Assembly (NCBI GenBank): GCA_965218765.1
Contig: CBDCLU010000002.1
Span: 248,001 to 312,000 of the forward strand
From: JBBPYC01 sp965218765
GTDB lineage: Bacteria > Pseudomonadota > Gammaproteobacteria > Burkholderiales > Burkholderiaceae_C
Length of the DNA stretch: 64,000 nucleotides
Direction of reading: 5' to 3'
Position numbers and translations under genes: made by a program. The notes below the pieces were generated by a model. It made no database searches. It had not been told where the DNA came from and worked only from the letters and a program-made list of their open reading frames with translations. Below are positions 17,640-27,168 of the stretch, piece by piece; the first letter of the stretch is position 1; the number at the start of each line of letters is the position of its first letter.

Positions 17640-17794
17640 GCGCCGCGCCATGACCCCGATGCACGGGTGCTGCGCTGCCCAGCACATTGCGTGTTCCCGG
17701 TCAATTTCATCCGACGTCACCGGTTCATCCGATGTCACGGGTGGAGTGACGCAACGCGGCAACGAGTTGCGGGAGCGACCCGCGGCGGTGACCG

Positions 17795-18076
17795 CTATTT
17801 CGCGTCCGGCCAATCGCTGAACGGGAACGGCGGCTTGTCGCTCGCAAACGTTTCGTATTCGGCGATCTGGCGCAGGTAGCTGCCGAGCATGCGGCCGAAC
17901 CGGCTCAGCCGCAGGTTCGGCGTGTCCCCCGAAATGGTCAGGATCAACTGTGCGACCACGAGGATCGCAAGCAGGCTTGCCGCGAGATAAAACGCAAGCG
18001 CCATTGCCAGCATGAACAGCAGACGTGTCCAGATGCCGCTTTTGCTGGCTTGCTTGAAAAATGGAATGTCGGTCAT
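17795..18076 (-). CDS. DUF4389 small membrane protein
   Basis: A 93-residue protein with one or two membrane segments (LLFMLAMALAFYLAASLLA onward). The family pattern is intact: SGIWTRLLFM near the N-terminus, then LRLSRFGRMLGSYLRQIAEYETF and the conserved end KPPFPFSDWPD. Function unknown; members are widespread in proteobacteria. The ATG at 18076 (MTDIPFF) is preferred over an ATG 30 codons upstream because the homology begins there. Confidence 0.8.
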   Translation of the reverse strand: MTDIPFFKQASKSGIWTRLLFMLAMALAFYLAASLLAILVVAQLILTISGDTPNLRLSRFGRMLGSYLRQIAEYETFASDKPPFPFSDWPDAK

Positions 18077-18263
18077 GGTGAGGCAACGATCCGCGATCGC
18101 GTGAAGAATGAGCAAGAGCGCCAGCATAGGGCTTGCCGGTCTGAAACGGAAACGCATCATCGGCATGGCCCGTGCGGGCAGCTGGAAAGCGGATTCACGA
18201 TGCCTTCGATGCGTGCGTGAAATGGCTATTGAAAAATCGGCGGGGCGGCATCAGCTGGCTTTC

Positions 18264-18596
18264 ATGAAAACCGCTCAAGCCCTCAATCCGAATCTCGCAC
18301 TCCTTGCGCAACTGTTGCAGCGCCTGGACCAGAGCCCGCAGGCCGTGGACGGCGCGCAATACCGCGAAGTCGTGCAACGGCTCGCACAGGCGCTCGAGCA
18401 GGCCGACCATGATTCGGTGCAGGCGCTGCTCGCGCATTTTCCGTCTGCGGCCGAGCTGTATGAAAACCTGCACTATGCGCACGCCGGCCTGTGCCGCTCG
18501 TCGCTCGATCCGGCGCTGGCTGCGGAAGCCGCCGCGCGCCGTGCGATCGCTTCGGCACAGCGCAGTGCGCGGTCGATGCCAGGCGCGCCGCATTGA
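18264..18596 (+). CDS. Small hypothetical protein upstream of trxC
   Basis: A 110-residue, Ala/Leu-rich, probably helical protein (NPNLALLAQLLQRLDQSPQ, YREVVQRLAQALEQADHDSV) without recognisable motif or signal. The start is uncertain: ATG 18264 (MKTAQALNP) or ATG 18222; neither has a strong ribosome site. Its stop overlaps the likely TTG start of trxC, which supports real translation and coupling. Confidence 0.55.
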   Translation: MKTAQALNPNLALLAQLLQRLDQSPQAVDGAQYREVVQRLAQALEQADHDSVQALLAHFPSAAELYENLHYAHAGLCRSSLDPALAAEAAARRAIASAQRSARSMPGAPH

Positions 18597-19045
18597 GCGC
18601 GCCGGCCGATCCGCTGCACGTCGTCTGTCCGCACTGCGGGAGTGTGAACCGCTTGCGTGAGGCCGACCTGACGCAAGCGCCGACCTGCGGCCGCTGCAGG
18701 TCGGCACTGTTCACCGGCCAGCCGATTGCACTTGATGCCGCGGGGTTCGAGCGCCATGTGAGCCGCAACGACATCCCGGTGCTGGTCGATTTCTGGGCGC
18801 CCTGGTGCGGCCCGTGCCGGCAGATGGCGCCCGCCTACGAGCAGGCAGCTCAGGCGTTGGAGCCACGCCTGCGCGTCGTCAAGGTCGACACCGAACAGGC
18901 GCCGCAGCTGAGCACGCGACTGGGCATCCGCAGCATCCCGACGCTGGCGCTGTTCCGGCAGGGCCGGGAGGTCGCACGGCAAGCCGGCGCACTGGGCTCC
19001 GCGGTGGCAATCCAGCGCTGGGTGCAAACGCAATTGGGCAGCTGA
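18593..19045 (+). CDS. trxC: Thioredoxin 2, zinc-binding
   Basis: Trx2 is a cytosolic disulfide reductase often induced by oxidative stress. The 150-residue protein has two CxxC zinc ligands in the N-terminal extension (Cys12/15 and Cys32/35), the active site WCGPC (Cys72/75), and the cis-proline region IRSIPTLALF. No ATG lies in the right place: the family start VVCPHCGSVNR is reached only from the TTG at 18593, which overlaps the previous stop as TTGA. I accept that start on homology and coupling. Confidence 0.88.
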   Translation: MSAPADPLHVVCPHCGSVNRLREADLTQAPTCGRCRSALFTGQPIALDAAGFERHVSRNDIPVLVDFWAPWCGPCRQMAPAYEQAAQALEPRLRVVKVDTEQAPQLSTRLGIRSIPTLALFRQGREVARQAGALGSAVAIQRWVQTQLGS

Positions 19046-19179
19046 TTCAGACGCAGGGGCGTTCGGCTGAGGCCGAGGATGTTGGCGCTTACACTCGGCA
19101 GCTCCAACGCCACCGTGCGGGCGCTGGTGAGAATGTCTCGACATGCGTCGAGCGCCGACCGCTCGATCGAGTTGCATCG

Positions 19180-20139
19180 ATGACACCCAGCAGACTTTTC
19201 ACGATCACCAAGCAAACCGTCACAGCGTGGAGCGACGACTTCGCGCCGAGCATGGGCGCAGCCATCTCCTACTACACGGTGTTCTCGCTGTCGCCGCTGC
19301 TGGTGATCGTAATCGCAGTGGCCGGCCTGCTCTTTGGTGAGGAAGCGGTGCAAGGACAGCTGGTCGGTCAGCTGCAGGGCTTCATGGGACGTGAAGGTGC
19401 GATGGCCGTGCAGACCATGCTGAAAGCGGCGCACGAGCCGACCGGCGGCATCGTCGCCACGGTGGTCGGATCCGTGTTGCTGCTGGTCGGTGCGACCACG
19501 GTGTTCGCGGAACTGCAGAGTTCGCTGGACCGCATCTGGAAGGTGCCGGAAAAGCTCAAACCCAAAGGCCTCTGGGCAATCCTGCGCGCAAGGGTGCTGT
19601 CGTTCGGCCTGATCCTGACGCTCGCGTTTTTGCTGATGGTCACGCTTGCGCTGAGTTCCGTGCTGTCGGCGTTCGGCAAGCTGGCCAGCGGCTACCTGCC
19701 CGGCAGCGAGTGGGTGCTGCAGGCGATCAACATCGCCGTGTCGGTGGGCCTGAGCACGGTGCTGTTCGCGATGATCTTCAAGTTCATGCCGTCGGTGAAG
19801 ATCGAGTGGCGCGATGTCTGGGTCGGCGCTTTGGTGACCGCGCTGCTGTTCGAAGTCGGCAAATACCTGATCGGCCTGTATATCGGCAAGAGCGGCACCA
19901 CCGAAGCGTTTGCGGCGGCCGGCTCGCTGGTGGTGCTGCTGATCTGGGTCTACTACGCGGCGCAGATCTTCCTGCTCGGCGCCGAGTTCACCAAGATCTA
20001 TGCGAACGACCGTGGCTCGAAAGTCGGCCGGCAGGCGGTCGCGGCGACCGAACTGCAAAAAGAGGTCGCCGAGCAGGGACTGGACGCGGTGGCTGCACCG
20101 ACCGCCGACGCCAACATGGGTCGGCCGCAGGCGCGCTGA
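19180..20139 (+). CDS. YihY/BrkB family inner-membrane protein
   Basis: A 319-residue protein with about six membrane helices and the family signature near the N-terminus, GAAISYYTVFSLSPLLVIVIA, plus SSLDRIWKVPEK, GSLVVLLIWVYYAAQIFLLGAEF. Once misnamed ribonuclease BN, its role is unknown; a transport function has been proposed. The ATG at 19180 (MTPSRLF) precedes the homologous region directly. It is convergent with serB. Confidence 0.88.
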   Translation: MTPSRLFTITKQTVTAWSDDFAPSMGAAISYYTVFSLSPLLVIVIAVAGLLFGEEAVQGQLVGQLQGFMGREGAMAVQTMLKAAHEPTGGIVATVVGSVLLLVGATTVFAELQSSLDRIWKVPEKLKPKGLWAILRARVLSFGLILTLAFLLMVTLALSSVLSAFGKLASGYLPGSEWVLQAINIAVSVGLSTVLFAMIFKFMPSVKIEWRDVWVGALVTALLFEVGKYLIGLYIGKSGTTEAFAAAGSLVVLLIWVYYAAQIFLLGAEFTKIYANDRGSKVGRQAVAATELQKEVAEQGLDAVAAPTADANMGRPQAR

Positions 20140-20189
20140 ACCCTGAGCCCTGAGTCAGCATCCGGCTTCAGCGCTGCAGGTAGTCGGCG

Positions 20190-20939
20190 CTATGGTGCGA
20201 TCAGCACTTCGAGCAGCCGATCCAGCCCGCCGTTATCGATCGCGACCATCGCTTGCGCGCGCACCGCGGGCTTGGCGTGATAGGCGACCGACAGCCCCGC
20301 CACGGCCATCATCGGCAGATCGTTCGCACCGTCGCCGACTGCGATCACCTGGCTCGGACGGATGCCCAACCTTGTGCAGGTTTCGAGCACCATGGTGCGC
20401 TTTTGCGCGCCGTCGCAGATGTCGCCCCAGGGCTGGTCCACCAGGCGGCCGGTGAGCACGCCGGCGTCGATCTCCAGCACGTTCGAGCGTGTGAAATCGA
20501 GGCCCAGGCGGTCCCGGACTCGATCCGTGAAGTAGGTGAAGCCGCCGCTGACCAGCAGCGTTTTCAGGCCCGCGCGCCGGCAGGCCGCGACCAGCGTTTC
20601 GGCGCCCGGGTTCAGCCGCAGCCGCTGCTGCCAGACCTGCTCGAGATGCGCCTCGCGCACGCCTTCGAGCAGTGCGACCCGCCGGCGCAGGCTTTCCTTG
20701 TAATCGCTGATCTCGCCTCGCATCGCCGCTTCGGTGATCGCGGCAACTTCGCTTTTGCGACCCGCCGCATCGGCGATCTCATCGACGCACTCGATGTTGA
20801 TCAGCGTGGAATCCATGTCGAACGCGACGAGCTTGAAGTCGGCCAGCCGCAGCGGCGCCGTGAAGCCCCTTACCATCAGGCCGGCTGCAAACGGCGGCTC
20901 TTGTGCTGGGTTGCGCCTGGTAGGTGTCGTCATGGTCAT
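20190..20939 (-). CDS. serB: Phosphoserine phosphatase
   Basis: Catalyses the last step of serine synthesis, removing phosphate from phosphoserine. HAD motifs are complete in 249 residues: DMDST with nucleophile Asp41, LLVSGGFTYF (motif II), the Lys in AQKRTMV, and AVGDGANDLPMM (motif III/IV). The N-terminal ACT-like extension of enteric SerB is missing, as usual in this group. It lies 17 bases downstream of mfd on the same strand. Confidence 0.95.
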   Translation of the reverse strand: MTMTTPTRRNPAQEPPFAAGLMVRGFTAPLRLADFKLVAFDMDSTLINIECVDEIADAAGRKSEVAAITEAAMRGEISDYKESLRRRVALLEGVREAHLEQVWQQRLRLNPGAETLVAACRRAGLKTLLVSGGFTYFTDRVRDRLGLDFTRSNVLEIDAGVLTGRLVDQPWGDICDGAQKRTMVLETCTRLGIRPSQVIAVGDGANDLPMMAVAGLSVAYHAKPAVRAQAMVAIDNGGLDRLLEVLIAP

Positions 20940-20956
20940 CGATTGCTTCAGCCAGG

Positions 20957-23900
20957 TCAGCCAGCCAGCGCCAGCTGCGCGGCCTCGACCCGCGGCTGCC
21001 CCAGATGGCGCAGTACGTCGCGCACCATCTGCGCGCGGTCGCGCGGGTTGGCCAGGGCCCGTTCGACGCGCAGCTTCTCGTTGCCGACCGCGCGGATGTG
21101 CTTGTTTTTTTGTAGCAGCTCGATGAAACGCAGCGGCTCGACCGGCGCATCCTTCTTGAACGTGATGTGGATCACGCCGGGCGCCGCATCGACCTTGACA
21201 ACGCCGTAGGGTTTTGCGATCACGCGCAGCCGGTGCACGTCGATCAGCGCTTCGGCCTGCAGCGGCGGCTTGCCGAAGCGGTCCACGATCTCTTCGAGCA
21301 GCGTGTCGATCTGGTCGGTCGTCTTCGCGGTCGCAAGCTTCTTGTAGAACGACAGCCGCAGATGCACGTCGCCGCAGTAGTCGCTCGGCAGCAGCGCGGG
21401 CGCGTGCAGGTTGATCTCGGTCGTGACGGACAGCGGCGACAGCAGGTCCGGCTCCTGACCGCTTTTCAACGCGCGCACGGCTTCGGCGAGCATCTCGTTG
21501 TAGAGCTGGAAGCCGATCTCCATCATGCTGCCGCTTTGCTTGTCACCGAGCACTTCGCCCGCGCCGCGGATTTCGAGGTCATGCATGGCCAGATAGAAGC
21601 CGCTGCCGAGCTCCTCCATCTGCTGGATCGCATCGAGTCGCTGTTGCGCATGGCGCGTCAGGCTTTCCGTGTCGGGCACCATCAGATACGCATAGGCCTG
21701 GTGGTGGCTGCGGCCGACCCGACCGCGCAACTGGTGCAGTTGCGCAAGGCCGAACTTGTCGGCGCGGCTGATCACGATCGTGTTGGCCGTCGGCACGTCG
21801 ATGCCGGTCTCGATGATGGTCGAGCACAGCAGCAGGTTGCTGCGCTGCGCGACGAAGTCCCGCATTACGCGTTCCAGCTCACGCTCCGGCATCTGGCCGT
21901 GCGCGACCGCGATGCGTGCTTCGGGCAGCAACTGCTCGAGCCGCTCGCGGCGGTTCTGGATCGTCTCGACCTCGTTGTGCAGGAAGTAGACCTGGCCGCC
22001 GCGCTTGAGTTCGCGCAGCACGGCTTCGCGGATCACGCCGGTACCCTCGCTGCGCACGAACGTCTTGATCGCGAGCCGCCGCTGCGGCGCGGTCGCGATC
22101 ACCGAAAGATCGCGCAGGCCTTCGAGCGCCATGCCCATCGTGCGCGGGATCGGCGTCGCGGTCAGCGTCAGCACGTCGACTTCGGCGCGCATCGCCTTCA
22201 TCGCTTCCTTGTGGCGCACGCCGAAGCGGTGTTCCTCATCGACGATCAAAAGGCCGAGCGCCTTGAACTTGGTCGTCTCGGATAGCAGCTTGTGGGTGCC
22301 GACCACGATGTCCACACTGCCGTCCGCGATGCCTTTGAGCGATGTGGCCACTTCCTTGGCCGAGCGAAAACGTGACACCTCGGCGACCTTGACCGGCCAC
22401 TTGCTGAAACGATCGACCAGCGTCTGGTAGTGCTGCTCGGCCAGCAGCGTGGTCGGCGCGAGCAGCGCGACTTGCCGGCCGCCGGTGACGGCGACGAACG
22501 CCGCGCGCAGCGCGACTTCGGTCTTGCCGAAGCCGACGTCGCCGCAGACGAGCCGGTCCATCGGCTGCGGCGAGATCATGTCCTGAATCACCGCGTGAAT
22601 CGCGGCGCGCTGGTCGGCGGTTTCCTCGAAACCGAAGTCGTTCGCGAACGTCTCGTAGTCCTGCATCGCGAGCCGGAACGCATGGCCTTCGCGCGAGGCC
22701 CGGCGCGCGTAGATCGCGAGCAGTTCTGCGGCCGAATCGCGCACCTGCTCGGCGGCCTTGCGCTTGGCCTTGTCCCACTGGCCGCTGCCGAGCCGGTGCA
22801 GCGGCGCCTCGTCGGCGCTGACGCCGGTGTAACGGCTGATCAGATGCAGCTGGCTGACCGGCACGTAGAGCGTCGCGGAGTCCGCGTATTCGAGGTGCAG
22901 GAACTCCTGCAGCGCCGGCGAGCCGTCCGGAGTCTTCTCGCCCATGTCGAGTTCGATCAGCCCATGATACCGGCCGATGCCGTGCGTCGCATGCACGACC
23001 GGATCGCCGACGTTCAGTTCGGACAAGTCCTTGATCAGCGCTTCCACGTCGCTGACCTGTTCCTGCTTCTTGCGCCGGCGCGCAGCCGGCTGCTGCGCGA
23101 ACAGTTCGGTTTCGGTGACGAGGTCGATGCCGCGGTCGAGCCAGGCAAACCCGGTTGCCAACGCCGCAGTGGCGATGCCGGCCGGTTCGTCGCCGGCTTC
23201 GAACGCGGCGAGCGAATCGAACGCGGGCAGTGCGACCCCGCCGGCACGCACAAAGTCGTGCAGGCTCTCGCGTCGGCCGTCGCTCTCGGCCAGCAGCAGC
23301 ACGCGCCGATCGGTGCTGTCCAGATAGGCCTGGAACGGCGCCAGCGGTTCGTCGCCCCCCCGCTGCACGGTCATCGGGGGCAGGGCGGCAAACGGCAGGT
23401 CGGCATGCGCAGTGCTGGGCGCTGCTGCGTCGTTCGGCCGCAGTGCAAGTTGCGCGAACGATTTGGCCTGCGCATAGAACTGCTCGACGCTCAGGAACAA
23501 CGCGGACGGCGGCAGCACGGGCCGCTCCGGATCGCCCAGCATCAACAAATGGCGTTCCCGCGTGTCCTGCCAGAAGCGCTGCATCACCGCATCGAGGTCG
23601 CCGTGCAGCACCAGCGTCGGTGGCGTGGCTGCACCGAGCTCGAGGTAGTCGAACACCGTGGCGGTCTGATCGAAGAATAGCGGCAGGTAATACTCGATGC
23701 CGGCGGTTGCCAGGCCGAGCCCCATGTCCTTGTAGATACGGCTTTTGGTTGGGTCGCCTTCCAGCATGTCGCGCCAGCGGCGGCGAAATGCGGCACGTGC
23801 GTCCTCGTCCATCGGAAATTCGCGGCCCGGCAGCAGGCGGACGTCGTTGACGGGGTAGAGCGAACGCTGCGTGTCGGGATCGAACGTGCGGATCGAATCG

Positions 23901-24463
23901 ATCTCGGCATCGAACAGGTCGACCCGGTAGGGCATCGGCGAGCCCATCGGGAACAGGTCGATCAGGCCGCCGCGCACCGCGTACTCGCCTGGGCTCGCGA
24001 CCTGCGTGACGTGGTTGTAGCCAGCCAGCGTGAGCTGCGCTTTCAGCTTGGCTTCGTCGAGCTGCTGGCCGGTCTTGAACGCGAACGTGTAGCCCGCCAG
24101 AAACGACGGCGGCGCGAGCCGGTACAGCGCGGTGGTGGCGGGGATCAACACCACATCGGCATCGTTCTGCGAGATGCGCCACAGCGTGGCCAGACGCTCG
24201 CTGATCAGGTCCTGGTGCGGTGAGAACGTGTCGTACGGCAGGGTTTCCCAGTCGGGAAAGATCACCGACCGAAGTTCGGGTGCAAAAAAAGCGATCTCGT
24301 CTGCGAGCCGCTGCGCATCGCCGCTGTCGGCCGTGACGACCGCGACCAGCCGGTGCTCCGCTCGGTCACGCGCCGCCAATGCTGCCAGCAGCGCCGCGTC
24401 GGCCGAGCCGATCGGACGAGGAATGGAAAAACGTTTGCCGGGGGTGAGGGTGGGCAGTTTCAT
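20957..24463 (-). CDS. mfd: Transcription-repair coupling factor
   Basis: Mfd removes RNA polymerase stalled at lesions and recruits UvrA. The 1168-residue length is standard. It has the UvrB-like N-terminal module (LPYDTFSPHQDLISERLATL), the RNA polymerase-interaction region (GDPVVHATHGIGRYHGL), then the RecG-like motor: Walker A GDVGFGKTEVALRAAF, DEEH box, TATPIPRTM, and QLRGRVGRSHHQAYAYL. The start at 24463 (MKLPTLTPG) is chosen because earlier in-frame residues have no homology; no clear ribosome site precedes it. Confidence 0.96.
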   Translation of the reverse strand: MKLPTLTPGKRFSIPRPIGSADAALLAALAARDRAEHRLVAVVTADSGDAQRLADEIAFFAPELRSVIFPDWETLPYDTFSPHQDLISERLATLWRISQNDADVVLIPATTALYRLAPPSFLAGYTFAFKTGQQLDEAKLKAQLTLAGYNHVTQVASPGEYAVRGGLIDLFPMGSPMPYRVDLFDAEIDSIRTFDPDTQRSLYPVNDVRLLPGREFPMDEDARAAFRRRWRDMLEGDPTKSRIYKDMGLGLATAGIEYYLPLFFDQTATVFDYLELGAATPPTLVLHGDLDAVMQRFWQDTRERHLLMLGDPERPVLPPSALFLSVEQFYAQAKSFAQLALRPNDAAAPSTAHADLPFAALPPMTVQRGGDEPLAPFQAYLDSTDRRVLLLAESDGRRESLHDFVRAGGVALPAFDSLAAFEAGDEPAGIATAALATGFAWLDRGIDLVTETELFAQQPAARRRKKQEQVSDVEALIKDLSELNVGDPVVHATHGIGRYHGLIELDMGEKTPDGSPALQEFLHLEYADSATLYVPVSQLHLISRYTGVSADEAPLHRLGSGQWDKAKRKAAEQVRDSAAELLAIYARRASREGHAFRLAMQDYETFANDFGFEETADQRAAIHAVIQDMISPQPMDRLVCGDVGFGKTEVALRAAFVAVTGGRQVALLAPTTLLAEQHYQTLVDRFSKWPVKVAEVSRFRSAKEVATSLKGIADGSVDIVVGTHKLLSETTKFKALGLLIVDEEHRFGVRHKEAMKAMRAEVDVLTLTATPIPRTMGMALEGLRDLSVIATAPQRRLAIKTFVRSEGTGVIREAVLRELKRGGQVYFLHNEVETIQNRRERLEQLLPEARIAVAHGQMPERELERVMRDFVAQRSNLLLCSTIIETGIDVPTANTIVISRADKFGLAQLHQLRGRVGRSHHQAYAYLMVPDTESLTRHAQQRLDAIQQMEELGSGFYLAMHDLEIRGAGEVLGDKQSGSMMEIGFQLYNEMLAEAVRALKSGQEPDLLSPLSVTTEINLHAPALLPSDYCGDVHLRLSFYKKLATAKTTDQIDTLLEEIVDRFGKPPLQAEALIDVHRLRVIAKPYGVVKVDAAPGVIHITFKKDAPVEPLRFIELLQKNKHIRAVGNEKLRVERALANPRDRAQMVRDVLRHLGQPRVEAAQLALAG

Positions 24464-24680
24464 GAGAGCCCGGTATTTTCCCAGACAGCGCCCGGCGCCG
24501 TTGGCGTGGGGCGGCAAATCCACTGCCGGCCGGCGTTGCGGTACGCGCGCTCTTTAAACAGCGGGCGCGCCATTCCAGCAGCGACTGCGGAAGTCGGCTT
24601 TGGCGGGCCGCAGACGCTGCCCTGGACAGAGGGTCGGCAAAAGCCGACCAGCGGGAGCAACGGCCGGCGACAAGCCTCGC

Positions 24681-26138
24681 TCAATCCGCCGTGTGATGCA
24701 CGCCAGGCGGCTGCAGCCGGATGTGCGCTGCAAGCCCGCCGGACGGCGTGTTGGCCAGCGTGAAACGCCCGCCCATGCGTTTGATCGCGCGATCGACGAT
24801 CGACAAGCCCAACCCCGCGCCGGTCGCCGCCGTGCGCGCCGCATCACCACGAAAAAACGGCTGCGTGAGCTGCGCCAGATGAACCGGATCGACACCGGGG
24901 CCGTGATCCCGCACCTTCATCAGCACCGCATCCTGCTGGCGCCGGCCGGTCACTTCGACCCGGGCGCAGTCGGTTTCGGGCGAACGCGCATAACGGCGCG
25001 CGTTCTCCAGCAGGTTCTGCACCACGCGCGCGAGTTCGACGTCGTCGCCGAGCACCCACAGGTCCGGCTCCAGCAGCAAGGTCACCTTGAGCTGCGGGTC
25101 GTGCTTGAGTGCGTTGACCCGTTCGCTGACCACCTGGTTGAGCAGCACCGGAGCCAGCTGGATGTGGTTGGGCCGCGTGTAGTCGAGGAACTTGTCGATG
25201 ATCGCGTCGAGCTGCACGATGTCGGCGACCATGTACTTGCGCGCTTCCGCATCGGCCACGCTCATTTCGGTTTCCAGCCGCAAGCGTGCCAGCGGCGTGC
25301 GCAGGTCGTGCGAGATGCCCGCGAGCATCACCGCGCGGTCGTTGTCGAGTTTGGCGAGGCGCCGCGCCATCTGGTTGAAGCCGATGTTGACTTCGCGAAT
25401 CTCGCTGGTGGCAGCCTGTTCGTCGAGGTAGCCGGTCGCGTAGTCGCCATCGCGCACGCGGCTAGCCGCGATCGACAAGGCTTTGAGTGGCTGGTTGATG
25501 CGCCGCGCGATCAACGCCGCACCGGTCAGCGACAGCACGATTGCGATGCTGAACCACAGCAGCCAGGTTTTGCCGGCCGTCGGTGCATAGCGGTCGCCAT
25601 CCAGCCGCAGCCAGTTCGGGTCGCCGTTGATCGCAAAGCCGATCCACAGGCCTTCCTTGCCGTTCACGCTGCGCGCGACCACCGTGTCCGGCCCGAGCCG
25701 CTGTTGCAATTCATCCGCAATTCGCTGCGCGATCGGGCTGGTGTCGAACGGCTCGTAGCGGTCGGCGGGTTCGCGCGGCTGCAGCAGCACGTCTTCCTGC
25801 TCGGCCATGGTTTTCAGCAGCAGCACGCGCGCGATCGGGTCCGCATGCACGAGTGCGGCACGGCTCAGATTCACGAGCGAGGCGATCTGCTCGGCCGTCT
25901 GCACCGCGCGCGGCTGCGATTCCACCACGCGCAAGGTCTGCAACCAGACCAGGCTGCTGCCGACCAGCAGCAGCGCGAGCAGCACGAACGTGCGCCAGAA
26001 CAGGTTCAGGTTCAGCCGAGCGGCATCGGTAGTGCCGGCAGTGCCTTGCAGCAGCTCCAGCGGCACCGGGCTGGTGCCGTCGGCGGCCGGACCCGGACCG
26101 ACCAGGGATTTCAGGGTGCTGGTGGTGGCTGGCTGCAT
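24681..26138 (-). CDS. envZ: EnvZ-type sensor histidine kinase
   Basis: A 485-residue inner-membrane kinase. Membrane helices at about 49-66 and 190-211 enclose a ~120-residue periplasmic domain; a HAMP linker follows (RRINQPLKALSIAAS), then the H-box GISHDLRTPLARLRLE with His277, and the ATPase N, G1 and G2 boxes (NLLENARRYA, RDHGPGVD, GAGLGLSIV). The H-box and the downstream position relative to ompR fit EnvZ, which sets porin expression with osmolarity or acid. The ompR stop and envZ start are 33 bases apart. Confidence 0.88.
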   Translation of the reverse strand: MQPATTSTLKSLVGPGPAADGTSPVPLELLQGTAGTTDAARLNLNLFWRTFVLLALLLVGSSLVWLQTLRVVESQPRAVQTAEQIASLVNLSRAALVHADPIARVLLLKTMAEQEDVLLQPREPADRYEPFDTSPIAQRIADELQQRLGPDTVVARSVNGKEGLWIGFAINGDPNWLRLDGDRYAPTAGKTWLLWFSIAIVLSLTGAALIARRINQPLKALSIAASRVRDGDYATGYLDEQAATSEIREVNIGFNQMARRLAKLDNDRAVMLAGISHDLRTPLARLRLETEMSVADAEARKYMVADIVQLDAIIDKFLDYTRPNHIQLAPVLLNQVVSERVNALKHDPQLKVTLLLEPDLWVLGDDVELARVVQNLLENARRYARSPETDCARVEVTGRRQQDAVLMKVRDHGPGVDPVHLAQLTQPFFRGDAARTAATGAGLGLSIVDRAIKRMGGRFTLANTPSGGLAAHIRLQPPGVHHTAD

Positions 26139-26171
26139 GGTGCGTTCGCGCTCAGGCGTCTCGGTGATCCA

Positions 26172-26903
26172 TCAGTTGGTGCCGTCCGGAACGAACACGT
26201 AGCCGACGCCCCAGACGGTCTGGATGTAGCGCGGCGATGCGGCATCGATTTCGACCATCTTGCGCAGCCGCGAGATTTGCACGTCCAGGCTGCGGTCGAA
26301 CGGCTCGAACTCGCGACCGCGCGCGAGCAGCGCCAGTTTTTCACGCGACAGCGGCTGGCGCGGGTGCCGCACCAGTGCTTTGAGCATCGCGAATTCGCCG
26401 GTGGTCAGCGGCAGGTCCTCGCCGCTTTTCTGCAGGGTGCGCGCGCCCAGGTCGAACGTGTAGGGCCCGAACGTGACCACTTCGTTCTCGGACGACGGCG
26501 CCCCCGGCGCTTCCTGTGGCGGCCGGCGCCGCAGCACCGCGTGGATGCGCGCCAGCAGTTCGCGCGGATTGAACGGCTTCCCCAGGTAGTCGTCGGCACC
26601 GACTTCGAGCCCGACGATGCGGTCGATGTCCTCGCCCTTGGCCGTCAGCATGATGATCGGCGTGCCGTCGTTCGCCGCACGCAGTCGGCGGCAGATCGAC
26701 AAGCCGTCTTCACCGGGCATCATCAGGTCCAGCACGATCAGGTCCACCGTTTCGCGCAGGATGATGCGCGACAGCGCTTTGCCGTCTTCGGCCAGCACCA
26801 CGTCGAAGCCTTCCTGCATCAGGTAGCGGCGCAGCAAATCCCGGATGCGCGAGTCATCGTCGACAACCAGAATCTTGTCGTTGCGTGAAGCGGCTTGGGT
26901 CAT
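26172..26903 (-). CDS. ompR: OmpR-type response regulator
   Basis: A 243-residue regulator with a receiver domain (ILVVDDDSRIRDLL, phospho-acceptor Asp59 in LIVLDLMMPGEDG, MLTAKGED, GADDYLGKPF) and a winged-helix output domain (LTTGEFAMLKALV, RSLDVQISRLRKMVE, IQTVWGVGYVF). Both sequence and length match OmpR. The ATG at 26903 is favoured over an upstream in-frame start because the receiver homology begins here. First gene of the leftward ompR-envZ operon, divergent from the SIMPL gene. Confidence 0.92.
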   Translation of the reverse strand: MTQAASRNDKILVVDDDSRIRDLLRRYLMQEGFDVVLAEDGKALSRIILRETVDLIVLDLMMPGEDGLSICRRLRAANDGTPIIMLTAKGEDIDRIVGLEVGADDYLGKPFNPRELLARIHAVLRRRPPQEAPGAPSSENEVVTFGPYTFDLGARTLQKSGEDLPLTTGEFAMLKALVRHPRQPLSREKLALLARGREFEPFDRSLDVQISRLRKMVEIDAASPRYIQTVWGVGYVFVPDGTN

Positions 26904-27168
26904 GGCGGTTGGACGCGGCGCGCACCAAAGCAGCGCCTGAAATATGTAACAGCCGCGATTCTGACGGCTGCATCGCGGTTTTGGGGGATTTGCCAGCCCG
27001 TCCTGACAACACCTTACAAACCGGCCCGACCAGCGAGCTCCGCGCCGCGCTTCACAATGCGGGTTCGCTGCAGCGCCCGCACGAGCGTCGCAGCACTGCG
27101 CCAAGTCCCCGCCATTTCAATCAGCAATGCCGGCAATCATCATCAAAAAACAAGCGGGAAACTTTGTC

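Noticed and set aside
17700..17745. Repeated CCGATGTCAC/CCGACGTCACC units after the histidine phosphatase gene
   Set aside because: Only two imperfect copies 20 bases apart, no symmetry or known operator.
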